DNA of 64,000 bases from positions 1-64,000 of the forward strand of contig CAZIGW010000089.1 in the NCBI GenBank assembly GCA_964538565.1. Reading direction: 5' to 3'. Below the pieces are notes generated by a model that made no database searches, was not told where the DNA came from, and worked only from the letters and a program-made list of their open reading frames with translations. The position numbers and the translations under genes are program-made. Below, one piece after another: positions 51,915 to 61,008 of the stretch (positions are counted from its first letter, which is position 1; each line of letters opens with the position of its first letter). The stretch is from CAYVBN01 sp964538565. Lineage in GTDB: Bacteria; Pseudomonadota; Alphaproteobacteria; Rhizobiales; Xanthobacteraceae.

Positions 51915-51975
51915 CACCGCCGAAGAAATTTCCACTATACTGAATTCTATTCGGCAATAAGGGAAAAATCTTGAC
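51915..51975. promoter_or_regulatory. AT-rich promoter/operator region upstream of the IclR gene
   Basis: An AT-rich island within GC-rich DNA, 30-90 bp before the IclR start at 52006. It contains the dyad GAAATTTC (51925-51932), similar to half of IclR-type operators, and GCCGAA (51919-51924) matched by TTCGGC (51950-51955). A TTGACC hexamer is at 51971. A promoter with an autoregulatory site is the natural reading. Confidence 0.5.
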
Positions 51976-52005
51976 CCGTTTCACGGACGCGTATGGATAG
52001 ATCCC

Positions 52006-52908
52006 ATGGATGGACAACCCGGTTTGGAAGACGCCCTGGACGTCGCTCGCACCGCCGAACCGGCGGCCGGCGAGCCGCAGGTGGCGCGGTCCTCCGGCGC
52101 GACGGGCAAGACGGCCGTTCGATCGGTCCAGCGCGCGTTCCTGATTCTCGACACGATCGCCGCCACGGGAGGCGAGGCCGGGCTCACCGAGATCGCCCAG
52201 CGCACGGGGCTCAAGGTTTCCACCTGTCACCACCTGCTGGCGACGCTGATCCAATGCGGGTACGCCGCGAAGCGGCGCGGGACCCGCTCCTACGTGCTGG
52301 GGTCGCGGATCCTCAGCCTGAGCACGATGTGCCTCAAGCAGGTCAACCTTCCGCAGCAGGCGCAGCGCGTGATCGAGACACTCAATGCGCGCACCCAGGA
52401 AGCCGTGCAGCTCGCGGTGCTGCAGGGGGACGATCTCGTTACCGTGATGCGCAAGGAGACCTTGCACGCCATCCGCATCGATGCCGGCACGGTCGGCAAG
52501 AGCGCGGCCGCCCACGCCACGGCGACCGGCAAGGCGATCCTCGCCTGGCTGCCGGAAGGGGAACTCATCCGCCTGGTCGAGGCGAGAGGCTTGCCGGCGT
52601 TCACGCCGAACACGATCACGGACTATGACAGGCTCGTCGAGGAGCTGCGCCTGGTGCGCCGGCGGGGCTACGCGGTCGACCGCGAGGAGTTCCAGCTCGG
52701 CGTGTGCTGCATCGGTGCGGCGATCCGCACGCCGTCCGGCACGGTCCTCGGCTCCATCAGCGTTTCGGCGCCGGTGTTCCGCGCCGACGAGAAGACGCTC
52801 GAGGCGATCCGCACGCAGGTGATCGCCGCGGCGCAGATGCTGTCCGCCGATCTCGCCGGCCATGGCCGGGCGGGCAACGGGGCGGCCGACGCTTCGACGA
52901 ATTCTTGA
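52006..52908 (+). CDS. IclR family transcriptional regulator
   Basis: DNA-binding regulator of 300 residues. A 35-residue leader precedes the winged helix-turn-helix (VRSVQRAFLILDTIAATGGE, LTEIAQRTGLKVSTCHHLLA). The IclR effector domain runs from about 115, with AAAHATATGKAILAWLPEGE and the DREEFQLGVCCIGAAIR motif that often binds small organic acids. IclR members usually control adjacent catabolic operons. It is 12 bp before the alcohol dehydrogenase gene on the same strand, so it heads the cluster at 52-64 kb and is likely its specific regulator. Confidence 0.9.
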   Translation: MDGQPGLEDALDVARTAEPAAGEPQVARSSGATGKTAVRSVQRAFLILDTIAATGGEAGLTEIAQRTGLKVSTCHHLLATLIQCGYAAKRRGTRSYVLGSRILSLSTMCLKQVNLPQQAQRVIETLNARTQEAVQLAVLQGDDLVTVMRKETLHAIRIDAGTVGKSAAAHATATGKAILAWLPEGELIRLVEARGLPAFTPNTITDYDRLVEELRLVRRRGYAVDREEFQLGVCCIGAAIRTPSGTVLGSISVSAPVFRADEKTLEAIRTQVIAAAQMLSADLAGHGRAGNGAADASTNS

Positions 52909-52920
52909 GAGGAGACGTCC

Positions 52921-54084
52921 ATGTATTCCCATCCTGGCGTAAGAACCGACCAGCGCTTTCCGATCCCGGACAAGATGCGCGCGTGGGTGCTCGGCGATCC
53001 CGGCCAGCTCAGCCTGGCCGAAAAGCCGGTGCCGGTGCCCGGAAAGGCGGAAGTCCTGGTGCGGATCGACGCCGTGGCGATCTGCGCCACCGACCTCGAG
53101 ATCATCTATCACGGTCCGCCCGCGATGGTTCAGGGCGGCATGCCCTTCAACAAGGGCTGGACGCCGGGCCACGAATACATGGGCACCGTGGTGGCGCTCG
53201 GACCGGGCGTCGACGAATACAGGATCGGCGAGCGCGTCACCGTCGAGATTCATGCGGGTTGCGGCCAGTGCAAGCGCTGCCGCGAAGGCATGTACACCTC
53301 CTGCCACAACTACGGACTGAACTACGGCGACAGGAACAAAGGTCACCGGGCCAACGGCTTCACCACGGACGGCGGCTTTGCCGAATACGCCGTGAACAAC
53401 ATCAATACGCTCGTGCACATCTCCGACGAGATGTCGGACGAGGAGGCGACGCTCGTCGTCACCGCCGGCACCGCCATGTACGGCCTCACCGAGCTTGGCG
53501 GACTCGTCGCCGGCGAGAGCGTGGTCGTGACCGGCCCGGGCCCGATCGGGCTGATGGGCGTCGCGGTCGCCAAGGCGCTCGGCGCCTACCCGGTGATCCT
53601 CACCGGCACGCGCGACAACCGCCTGCAGATGGGTCTCGAACTCGGCGCGGATTTCGTCGTCAACGCCCGCAAGGAGGATCCGGTCGCGGCGGTTCGCAAG
53701 CTCAACGGCGGCAGGGGCGTCGACTACGTGCTCGAATGCTCGGGCGCCGCGAACGCCGTCAACGAGGCGGCGCAGATGGTCAACCGCGGCGGCAAGATCT
53801 GTCTCGCGGCGTTCCCGCACGAGCAGGTGCCGGTCGACATCGCCCACATCGTGCGCAACAACATCTATCTCTACGGCATCCGCGGAGAGGGCAAGAGCGC
53901 GACGCACCGCGCCGAAGCCTTCATGCGGCAGAAGCGCTTCGACGCCACCAAGATCCACACCCACACGTTCATGCTGGAGGATCTGCCGACCGCCCTGCGC
54001 TACGCGCGCGAACGCATCGAGGACGCGATCAAGGTCGTCGTCAAGATGCGCGGCTCGAAGACCACGCAGATCGCCGCGGAGTAG
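52921..54084 (+). CDS. Zinc-dependent alcohol dehydrogenase (MDR family)
   Basis: NAD(P)-dependent oxidation of a secondary alcohol. It has 387 residues. The catalytic zinc site begins GHEYMGTVVALGPG with an upstream Cys (AICATDLE). The structural zinc loop is CGQCKRCREGMYTSC. The Rossmann motif is VTGPGPIGLMGVAVAKALGA. The substrate is not assigned: threonine, polyol and cyclic hydroxyacyl-CoA dehydrogenases share this outline. A strong GAGGAG site is upstream. Context (molybdenum hydroxylase III, dione-hydrolase-like enzyme) suggests oxidation of a ring hydroxyl to a ketone. Confidence 0.9.
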   Translation: MYSHPGVRTDQRFPIPDKMRAWVLGDPGQLSLAEKPVPVPGKAEVLVRIDAVAICATDLEIIYHGPPAMVQGGMPFNKGWTPGHEYMGTVVALGPGVDEYRIGERVTVEIHAGCGQCKRCREGMYTSCHNYGLNYGDRNKGHRANGFTTDGGFAEYAVNNINTLVHISDEMSDEEATLVVTAGTAMYGLTELGGLVAGESVVVTGPGPIGLMGVAVAKALGAYPVILTGTRDNRLQMGLELGADFVVNARKEDPVAAVRKLNGGRGVDYVLECSGAANAVNEAAQMVNRGGKICLAAFPHEQVPVDIAHIVRNNIYLYGIRGEGKSATHRAEAFMRQKRFDATKIHTHTFMLEDLPTALRYARERIEDAIKVVVKMRGSKTTQIAAE

Positions 54085-54099
54085 GGCGAAGGGGCGGCG

Positions 54100-55020
54100 A
54101 TGCTGACCTGCGACACGTACGTCACGGCCCGCACGCTCGACGAGGCGTTCGACGCCCTCGCCGCGCACGCCGGCGCCTGCCGGCTGGTGGCGGGCGGCAC
54201 CGATCTCCTGCCCTGGGCGCGGGAGGGACGGGCCGGCGACGTGCATGTGCCGATGCTGATCGACATCGGCCGCATTCCTGAACTGTGCGCGGTGGCGCTC
54301 GAGGGCGCGCGCATCCGCCTGGGCGCGGCGACGCCGATGCAGCGGTTTCTCGACCAGCCGAGGCTGCGCGCCGTGCTGCCGTGCATGCCGCACTGCACGG
54401 TGTGGTTTGCGGACGACCAGATCCGCGAGCAGGCGACGCTCGGCGGCACCCTGGACAATGCCTCGCCCGCCGCCGCCGCCTACCCGCCGCTGCTCGCGCT
54501 GGGGGCCGTCGCCTTGATCGCGGCGCGCCGCGACGGAAAGATCGAGAGGCGACGGCTGGCGTTGCAGGACTTCTACCGCGGACCGAACCGGACCGCTCTG
54601 GAGCCGGACGAGATCCTCGTCGCCGTCGAATGCGATGCGCTGCCGGGCTACGGAGGGTCGTTCCAGAAAGTCGGGCATCGCCGCTCGCTCGTCATTTCGG
54701 TGGCCTGCGTGGCCGCCGTGGTGAGGCTCGACGCGTCACGCCGCCGCTTCGACGACGTGCGTCTCGCGGTCGCCGGCGTCGGCCCGTCTCCGCAGCGGCT
54801 CGCGGACGTCGAGGCTTCGTTGCGCGGCGCTCCGATCGACGCGCGCACGATCGACCGGGCGGCTGCGATGCGGCTCGATCTGGTGCAATCGCGCACCCGC
54901 CAGGACTATCGCCGCGGCGTTCTGCGCGGCTTCATCGCCCGTGCTCTGACCGAGGCCGCCGCCGAAACCGGCGCGGAGGTCGAATCCGTGTCCGCCGATC
55001 TGGAGGCAATGTATGCCTGA
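54100..55020 (+). CDS. Molybdenum hydroxylase III, FAD-binding subunit
   Basis: Medium subunit, 306 residues. FAD contacts are in RLVAGGTDLLPWAREG and in QATLGGTLDNASPAAA, a variant of the usual TIGGN motif with Leu and Thr. The unusual HCTVWFADDQIREQATLGG region suggests a group close to 4-hydroxybenzoyl-CoA reductase or caffeine-dehydrogenase relatives. The C-terminal domain has GSFQKVGHRRSLVIS. The stop overlaps the next gene by 8 bp. It follows the alcohol dehydrogenase by 15 bp. Confidence 0.88.
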   Translation: MLTCDTYVTARTLDEAFDALAAHAGACRLVAGGTDLLPWAREGRAGDVHVPMLIDIGRIPELCAVALEGARIRLGAATPMQRFLDQPRLRAVLPCMPHCTVWFADDQIREQATLGGTLDNASPAAAAYPPLLALGAVALIAARRDGKIERRRLALQDFYRGPNRTALEPDEILVAVECDALPGYGGSFQKVGHRRSLVISVACVAAVVRLDASRRRFDDVRLAVAGVGPSPQRLADVEASLRGAPIDARTIDRAAAMRLDLVQSRTRQDYRRGVLRGFIARALTEAAAETGAEVESVSADLEAMYA

Positions 55021-56905
55021 GCTTCGCATCGAGATGACCGTCAACGGTCGCCCTGTGTCTCGCAGCGTCAGGCCGCACCGGCGCCTCGTCGACTTCCTGC
55101 GCGAGGACCTGCACCTGACCGGAACCAAGGAGGGCTGCGGGGCAGGAGAATGCGGCACCTGCTCGGTGTTCGTCGACGGCAGGTTGATGAAGTCCTGCCT
55201 GATGCCGGTCGCCAAGGCGCAGGGTGCCCGCATCGAGACGATCGAGGGACTTGCCCGCTCGGGCGAGCTCACGGTCCTGCAGAAGGCGTTCCACAAGTGC
55301 GGCGCAAGCCAGTGCGGCTACTGCATCCCCGGGATGGTGATGGCGGCGACCGCCGCGCTGCGGGCCAATCCGTTCGTCGGCGACGAGGAGATCAAGGAAC
55401 GGCTCGGCGGCAACATCTGCCGTTGCACGGGATACCAGAAGATCTTCGAAGCGGTGGCGCTGGCGCGCGACGTCATCAATGGCCGCACGGAGGCGAGTGC
55501 GCTCGACGAAGTCGAGCAGCCCGACGGTCGCTTCATCGGCGCCAACGTCCGCCGCATCGATGCGCCGAGCAAGGTGTCGGGCGCGCTCAAATACGCGGGC
55601 GACATGACGATGCCGGGCATGCTGCACGTCCAGGTGCTGCGCAGCCCGCACGCGCATGCGCGCATCGTGTCGGTCGACACGTCGGAAGCCGAGGCGATGC
55701 AGGGCGTCGAAGGAGTCGTCACCGCGAAGGACGTGCCGGGCGAGAACGCGTTCGGCGTGTTCGTGCATGACCAGCCGATCATCACCGGCGACCGCGTCCG
55801 CTACGTCGGCGATCACGTCGCCGCCGTCGCCGCCGAGGACGTGGCGACGGCGCGCGAGGCGCTGCGGAGGATCAAGGTCGCCTACGAACCGCTTCCGGGC
55901 GTTTTCGACCCCGAGGAAGCGATGCGCCCGGGCGCCCCGGTGCTGCATGACTACGCGCCCGACAACCTCGTCATGCACATTCCGATCCGCAAGGGCGACG
56001 TCGGGAAAGGCTTTGCCGAGGCGGACCTCGTGGTCGAGGAAACCTACGAGACACAGCAGGTCGAGCACGCCTATCTCGAGCCGGAGGCGGGCCTCGCCTA
56101 TGTGGATCACGACGGCGTCGTCACGGTCGTGTCTCCCAGCCAGAACATCACGCATCATCGCCAGATGCTCTCGGCGGCGCTGGCGCTGCCGATCAACCGC
56201 GTGCGCATGATCATGAGCCCGGTCGGCGGCGGCTTCGGCGGCAAGGAGGACATGATCTACCAGGGCATCCTGGCGCTCCTCGCGATCAAGACGCGCCGGC
56301 CGGTCCGGCTCGTCTATACGCGCGAGGAGTCGATCGCGACCACCGCCAAGCGCCATCCCTCGCGCACGCGCTGCCGCATGGGTCTGAAGAAGGACGGACG
56401 CATCACGGCGCTCGACATGCGGGTGATCTACGACGGCGGCGCCTACGGCATGTCGACCGAAGGCGTGGTGCGCAAGGGCGCGATCCTGGGCGCCGGCCCC
56501 TACGACATTCCGAACCTGAAGATCGACGCCTACGGTGTGTACACCAACAACACGCCCTCCGGCGCGTTCCGCAGCTTCGGTTCGCTGCAGACGCAGTTCG
56601 CGACCGAGTCCCACCTCGACATCTGCGCCGAGAGGCTCGGGCTCGACCCGTTCGAGATCAGGCGCATCAATGCCATGCGGGACGGCGCCACCACCCACAC
56701 CAGGCAGAAGCTCGGCTCCGTCGCCTTCACCCGCGTGCTCGACGCGGCTGCGGCGGCTTCGCGCTGGGAGCCCGGCGCGCCGACGTCGCGGGGAGAGACG
56801 CGCCGCGATCTCGACGGCGGGGACGTGCGTGCGCCGTGCCGGCTCGGCGCGCGCTTTGCAACGCTCGACGCGGCGGCGGATTCAACGTCCGAGAAGGTGG
56901 CCTGA
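55013..56905 (+). CDS. Molybdenum hydroxylase III, 2Fe-2S domain fused to the N-terminal half of the large subunit
   Basis: A 630-residue fusion. Residues 1-155 form a complete 2Fe-2S subunit: Cys42, Cys47, Cys50, Cys62 and Cys101, Cys104, Cys136, Cys138 (GCGAGECGTC, CGYCIPG, CRCTGY). From about 175 starts a large-subunit hammerhead domain (GANVRRIDAPSKVSGALKYA) with VGGGFGGKED and the active-site loop TPSGAFRSFGSLQ. The protein ends at about the middle of a normal large subunit, after a non-conserved 40-residue tail. The catalytic Glu region is in the next gene, one base downstream. Similar splitting of the large subunit is known in nicotinate dehydrogenase of Eubacterium barkeri. Confidence 0.88.
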   Translation: MPELRIEMTVNGRPVSRSVRPHRRLVDFLREDLHLTGTKEGCGAGECGTCSVFVDGRLMKSCLMPVAKAQGARIETIEGLARSGELTVLQKAFHKCGASQCGYCIPGMVMAATAALRANPFVGDEEIKERLGGNICRCTGYQKIFEAVALARDVINGRTEASALDEVEQPDGRFIGANVRRIDAPSKVSGALKYAGDMTMPGMLHVQVLRSPHAHARIVSVDTSEAEAMQGVEGVVTAKDVPGENAFGVFVHDQPIITGDRVRYVGDHVAAVAAEDVATAREALRRIKVAYEPLPGVFDPEEAMRPGAPVLHDYAPDNLVMHIPIRKGDVGKGFAEADLVVEETYETQQVEHAYLEPEAGLAYVDHDGVVTVVSPSQNITHHRQMLSAALALPINRVRMIMSPVGGGFGGKEDMIYQGILALLAIKTRRPVRLVYTREESIATTAKRHPSRTRCRMGLKKDGRITALDMRVIYDGGAYGMSTEGVVRKGAILGAGPYDIPNLKIDAYGVYTNNTPSGAFRSFGSLQTQFATESHLDICAERLGLDPFEIRRINAMRDGATTHTRQKLGSVAFTRVLDAAAAASRWEPGAPTSRGETRRDLDGGDVRAPCRLGARFATLDAAADSTSEKVA

Positions 56906-56906
56906 C

Positions 56907-57926
56907 ATGGCGAAGAAGCGCGGACGCGGCATGGCCGGCGGCTGGTACGGGATCGCCCGCACGGCGACGGTGGACCGCGCGGGCGCGTGGGTCGAACTCG
57001 ACGACGGCGGCACCGCCAAGATCAGCACCGGGGTGACCGAGATCGGCGAGGGCATCCTGACCGTGCTGGCGCAGATCGCGGCCGAAGAGCTCGGCATTCA
57101 CCCCAGCGACGTCACGATCGGCGACAACGACACCGCGCGTACCCCGGAGGCGGCGCATGCCGGCGCCACGCGGCAGACGTACATGATCGGCAACTCGGTC
57201 GCGCTCGCCTGCCGCGAGGCGCGGGCCCGACTGTTCGACGTGCTGGCGAAGGAATGGAATGTCGACGCCGCCCTGATCGAGGCCGGCAGTCGCGAGGTTT
57301 GGGCGAGAGGGACCAATCATCGCACCTCGATGAAAGTCGCGGTCGACCTGTGCAAGAAGAAAGGGGTGGTGCCGGTCGGCTCCGCCTCGTTTGGGACCGA
57401 CACGGGCGGGCTCGATCCCGTCGACGGCAGCGGAAAGCCTTGGCAGGCCTACGTGTTCGGCTGCCAGGTGGCCGAGGTCGAGGTCGACACGATCACCGGG
57501 GAGGTGCAGGTGCTGGGGATCTGGGCCGCGCACGACGTCGGCCGCGCGGTCAATCCCCGCGGCGTCGAAGGCCAGATCGAGGGTGGGGTGGTGCAGGCGC
57601 TCGGCCAGGCGCTGATGGAGGACTACCGGACCGTCGAAGGCCACACGACGACGCCCGGGTTTGCCAAGTACATCCTGCCGACCGCGCTTGACGTTCCAAA
57701 GGTCACATCGGTCATTGTCGAGGACCCGGACCCGATCGGACCGCTCGGCGTGAAGGGCATCGGAGAGCCCGCGATGGTGCCGACCATTCCGGCCATCATG
57801 AACGCCATCTACGATGCGGTCGGCGTGCGCATCACCTCGTTGCCTGCGACCCCGGAGCGGGTCAGGGCGGCGCTTCGCGAGAAAGAGAATCTCGCCCGTC
57901 ATCAGCAAACGGACACAATCGCGTAG
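56907..57926 (+). CDS. Molybdenum hydroxylase III, C-terminal half of the large subunit
   Basis: Carries the second molybdopterin-binding domain, 339 residues. It starts MAKKRGRGMAGGWYGIAR, exactly where a full-length large subunit continues. It has TGVTEIGEGILTVLAQIAAE, the cofactor region GDNDTARTPEAAHAGATRQT, and GVKGIGEPAMVPT with catalytic Glu287. The ATG is one base after the stop of the fused gene, and GAAGG lies 9 bases before it, so coupled translation is likely. The frame upstream shows no homology, so this is a true split and not a sequencing frameshift. It ends 82 bp before the Bug binding protein. Confidence 0.88.
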   Translation: MAKKRGRGMAGGWYGIARTATVDRAGAWVELDDGGTAKISTGVTEIGEGILTVLAQIAAEELGIHPSDVTIGDNDTARTPEAAHAGATRQTYMIGNSVALACREARARLFDVLAKEWNVDAALIEAGSREVWARGTNHRTSMKVAVDLCKKKGVVPVGSASFGTDTGGLDPVDGSGKPWQAYVFGCQVAEVEVDTITGEVQVLGIWAAHDVGRAVNPRGVEGQIEGGVVQALGQALMEDYRTVEGHTTTPGFAKYILPTALDVPKVTSVIVEDPDPIGPLGVKGIGEPAMVPTIPAIMNAIYDAVGVRITSLPATPERVRAALREKENLARHQQTDTIA

Positions 57927-58008
57927 TTTTACGGCGGCGGTGCAACCGATTTGGAACGGACAAATGGAATCGCAAGAGGGTCAGTGGTGCAGAGCAGGGA
58001 GGAGTGAC

Positions 58009-58980
58009 ATGCGAGACAGAGCTTTCCAGCCTTTGAAATTGTTCAATCTGGCCATCGCGGCCGCCGCAGTGGTCGCGGTTCCGGCCGTCGCGCGCGCGGA
58101 GTTTCCGGAAAAGCCGGTCGAGATGACGGTCCTGTTCGGCGGCTCGGCGCAGACGACGGCGCAGGTGCTCGCAGACCTGATGTCGAAAAAGCTGGGCGGA
58201 CCGGTGGTCGCGGTCAGCCGCACCGGCGGCGGCGGCGCCGTCGGGTACACCTACGTCAAGAACACGTCGCCCGACGGCTACAACATCGTCTGGAACTCGA
58301 ACTCGATTTCCACCGTGCACTATCAGGGCAACCTGCCGTTCGACTACAAGGCGTTCGTGCCGATCGCCCAGGTCAGCCTCGAAGTCCCCGCGGTCGCGGT
58401 CAATTCCAACTCCGGTTGGAAGACGCTGCATGAGATGGTCGCCGACGCGAAGAAGACCGGCAAGCGCCTGAAGGTCGGCATTTCGGGCTTCGGGTCCTTC
58501 ACGCATCTGACCTCGGCGGCGCTGTTCAACCGGCTCGGCCTGCAGGTGACCTATGTGCCGTACGGCGAGGGTCGCGCGCCGGCCGAGCTGCTCGGCAACC
58601 GCATCGACGTGGCGGTGCAATGGCCCAACCAGTTTGTGGCCGAAGCAAAGGCCGGCAAGCTCAACATCCTGTGTGTGACGAGCGCCAAGCGTATCCCGCT
58701 GTTGCCGCAGACTCCGTCCTGCGGGGAAGCGGGCGCCAAGGGGCTCGACATCACCATGTGGCGCGGGCTTGCCGCACCCGGAGGCACGCCGCCGGCCGTG
58801 ATCAAGAGGCTGGAGGAGGCCGCCAAGGAAGCGGTTGCCTCGCCCGAGTTCAAGAAGGCGGGCGAAAACCTCGGATTCACGCCGGCGTTCCTGCCGGGCA
58901 ATGAATTCGGCAAGGTCGTTCAGAGAGACGATGCCGAGATTTCGAAGCTCATGACCGAGCTCAACCTGAAGAAGAAATGA
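58009..58980 (+). CDS. Tripartite tricarboxylate transporter substrate-binding protein (Bug/TctC family)
   Basis: Periplasmic receptor of 323 residues. A signal peptide ends near VARA at about 31. The mature N-terminus EFPEKPVEMTVLFGGSAQTT and the GGGGAVGYTYVKNTSPDGYN region are Bug hallmarks. Bug proteins bind carboxylates and other small organic molecules, including aromatic acids. GGGAGGAG precedes the ATG. Its TGA overlaps the TctB start by ATGA, giving a complete three-gene transporter. Confidence 0.9.
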   Translation: MRDRAFQPLKLFNLAIAAAAVVAVPAVARAEFPEKPVEMTVLFGGSAQTTAQVLADLMSKKLGGPVVAVSRTGGGGAVGYTYVKNTSPDGYNIVWNSNSISTVHYQGNLPFDYKAFVPIAQVSLEVPAVAVNSNSGWKTLHEMVADAKKTGKRLKVGISGFGSFTHLTSAALFNRLGLQVTYVPYGEGRAPAELLGNRIDVAVQWPNQFVAEAKAGKLNILCVTSAKRIPLLPQTPSCGEAGAKGLDITMWRGLAAPGGTPPAVIKRLEEAAKEAVASPEFKKAGENLGFTPAFLPGNEFGKVVQRDDAEISKLMTELNLKKK

Positions 58981-59495
58981 GGCGGCCGATGAAGGAGCAC
59001 GTCCGCGACCGGGTCGTCGGCATCGTTCTGGTTGCCTTCGCCGCCGTGTGGTGCGGCACGGTCTGGATGACGGTGCCGAACAACTACGGCGAGGCCCTGG
59101 TCGGGCCGCGCGACGTGCCGTTCGGGCTCGGAATTGCGCTGGCGGCGCTCGCGCTCGCGCTCATCGGCACCAGCTACGTCCGCGAGGCGACCGGTGCCGG
59201 CGACGCCGGGAAGAGCGCGCCGCCGAACGCGCACAGGAGCGATCCGAAGAGCGAATGGTGGGCCGTGGGCGTCGTCGCCGGCTCACTGCTCGCCTATGCG
59301 CTGTTCATGGAATGGTTCGGATTCGTGCTGGCAACCATCGTGGTGCTCGTCGGGCTGCTGCGTCTGGCGCTCGGCGTGCGATCGCTGCCGGTCATCATCG
59401 GAATGTCCCTGAGCATGAGCTTCGGCGTCTATTTCGTGATGGGGGGACTGATGGGCGTCTATCTTCCCCACGGCACGATCATCTCCTTCTTCTGA
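58977..59495 (+). CDS. Tripartite tricarboxylate transporter small subunit (TctB family)
   Basis: Four-helix inner-membrane subunit of 172 residues, expected to pair with TctA. Helices are near 14-31, 51-67, 95-128 (two close segments) and 138-160. A basic, Ser/Pro-rich cytoplasmic loop at about 75-92 is typical. The ATGA overlap with the binding protein shows translational coupling, and TctA follows after 10 bp. Confidence 0.88.
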   Translation: MRRPMKEHVRDRVVGIVLVAFAAVWCGTVWMTVPNNYGEALVGPRDVPFGLGIALAALALALIGTSYVREATGAGDAGKSAPPNAHRSDPKSEWWAVGVVAGSLLAYALFMEWFGFVLATIVVLVGLLRLALGVRSLPVIIGMSLSMSFGVYFVMGGLMGVYLPHGTIISFF

Positions 59496-59505
59496 AAGCC
59501 AGCCG

Positions 59506-61005
59506 ATGGAACACCTCGTCACTGCGATCGCTGGATCGACCACGCCGGAAGCGCTCGGCGCGATGCTGCTGGGCTCCATTGTGGGCATTGTGTTCGGGGC
59601 GATCCCCGGCCTCACCTACACGATGGCGCTGGCGCTCGTCATGCCGTTCACCTTCGGCATGGCGCAGGTGCCGGCCATCGGCCTCCTGCTCGCCACCTAC
59701 ATCGGCGGCATGACCGGCGGCTGCATCTCGGCCATCCTGATCGGCATTCCGGGAACACCATCGACCGCGGCCACCGTGATCGACGGCTTTCCGATGGCGA
59801 AGAAGGGGCAGGCGAGCCTCGCTTGCGGCACCTCCGTGGTCGCGTCGGCCTTCGGCGGTCTGTTCAGCCTCATCATCATGGTCGCGTCCGTGGAGGTGAT
59901 CGCGCGCGTGGCGATCGCCTTCGGTCCGGCGGAAATCTTCGCGCTCGTCGTCTTCGGCCTGTCGACCATCTGCGGCCTGTCCGAAAGCTCGCTCCTGCGC
60001 GGCGTGATCGCCGGCATGATCGGACTGATGGCGACCACCATCGGTCAGGACTCGATCGACGGCGTCGCCCGGCTCACCTTCGGTTCGATCACGATGCTGC
60101 AGGGCGTCGATATCGTCGTCGCCATGGTCGGCCTGTTCGCCATCCCGCAGGTGATCAACACGCTGACGGAATTCCGCCGCGGCGGCGCCAAGCCGGTCGA
60201 CCCGCAGAGCGTCAAGGTCGAGCTGCCGTCGTGGAAGCTCCTGTGGCAGAACTTCAGCCTGATGGTGCGCACGTCCGCGCTCGGCACCCTGGTCGGCCTG
60301 GTGCCCGGCGCGCACGGGCCGGTCGCCGCGTTCCTCGCCTATGACCACGCCAAGCGTTTCGCCAAGGATCCGGAGAGCTTCGGCAAAGGCGACATCCGCG
60401 GCGTCATCGCGCCCGAATGCGCCAATCACTCCGTCACCGGCGGCGCCATGATCCCGATGCTCAGCCTCGGCTTTCCGGGCGACCCCGCGACTGCGCTCAT
60501 TCTGGGCGGCCTCCTGATCCACGGCCTGCAACCCGGCCCGCTGCTGTTCACCGAGCACCCGGCCATCGTCTACACGATCTATGTCGAGATCATCATCGGC
60601 TACGTGATGGTGTGCCTCATTCAGCTCTACGGCGTGCGGCTGTTCGTGCGCACCCTGATGGTGCCTTCCCATCTGCTCGCGGTCGGCATCATGGTGATGT
60701 GCATCGTCGGCTCGTACGCGATCCGCAACTCCTTCCTCGACGTCTACGTCATGCTCGGCATCGGGCTGCTCGGGTACGTTCTGCAGCGGGTCCGCATTCC
60801 GGTGACGCCGATCGTGCTCGGCCTCGTGCTCGGCGGTACGATGGAGCGCGAATTCCGCACGGCGCTGTTGATGTCGGAAGGCGACTTCTCGGTGTTCTAC
60901 ACGTCACCGACCGCAATGCTGTTCTTCGGCCTGACCATCGTGATCTTCGCGGTTCATATCATCGGCAACCGGCGCGGCCGCAAGCTGCGCCGGCAGGAGG
61001 CATGA
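59506..61005 (+). CDS. Tripartite tricarboxylate transporter large subunit (TctA family)
   Basis: Main membrane subunit of 499 residues with about 12 helices, driving carboxylate uptake by the proton or sodium gradient. The signature GAIPGLTYTMALALVMPFTF and the duplicate GLVPGAHGPVAAFLAYDHAK are the two inverted substrate motifs. PGTPSTAATVIDGFPMAKKG and CANHSVTGGAMIPMLSLGFP are conserved. It is followed 3 bp later by the ThDP enzyme gene, so transporter and enzyme form one transcript. Confidence 0.93.
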   Translation: MEHLVTAIAGSTTPEALGAMLLGSIVGIVFGAIPGLTYTMALALVMPFTFGMAQVPAIGLLLATYIGGMTGGCISAILIGIPGTPSTAATVIDGFPMAKKGQASLACGTSVVASAFGGLFSLIIMVASVEVIARVAIAFGPAEIFALVVFGLSTICGLSESSLLRGVIAGMIGLMATTIGQDSIDGVARLTFGSITMLQGVDIVVAMVGLFAIPQVINTLTEFRRGGAKPVDPQSVKVELPSWKLLWQNFSLMVRTSALGTLVGLVPGAHGPVAAFLAYDHAKRFAKDPESFGKGDIRGVIAPECANHSVTGGAMIPMLSLGFPGDPATALILGGLLIHGLQPGPLLFTEHPAIVYTIYVEIIIGYVMVCLIQLYGVRLFVRTLMVPSHLLAVGIMVMCIVGSYAIRNSFLDVYVMLGIGLLGYVLQRVRIPVTPIVLGLVLGGTMEREFRTALLMSEGDFSVFYTSPTAMLFFGLTIVIFAVHIIGNRRGRKLRRQEA

Positions 61006-61008
61006 CAC

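Noticed and set aside
51971..51984. TTGACCCGTTTCAC as an eighth FixK/FNR box before the IclR gene
   Set aside because: The right half-site is TCAC in place of TCAA and the inner pair does not match, so it fails the TTGA-N6-TCAA rule.
51628..54678. 1016-residue open frame on the minus strand
   Set aside because: It covers the IclR and alcohol dehydrogenase genes in antisense. It has no recognisable domain and a composition typical of a mirror frame.
56895..56915. Sequencing frameshift splitting hydroxylase III
   Set aside because: The frame of the downstream gene shows no large-subunit homology upstream of 56907, and the downstream gene has its own ATG and ribosome-binding site. A true gene split is the better reading.
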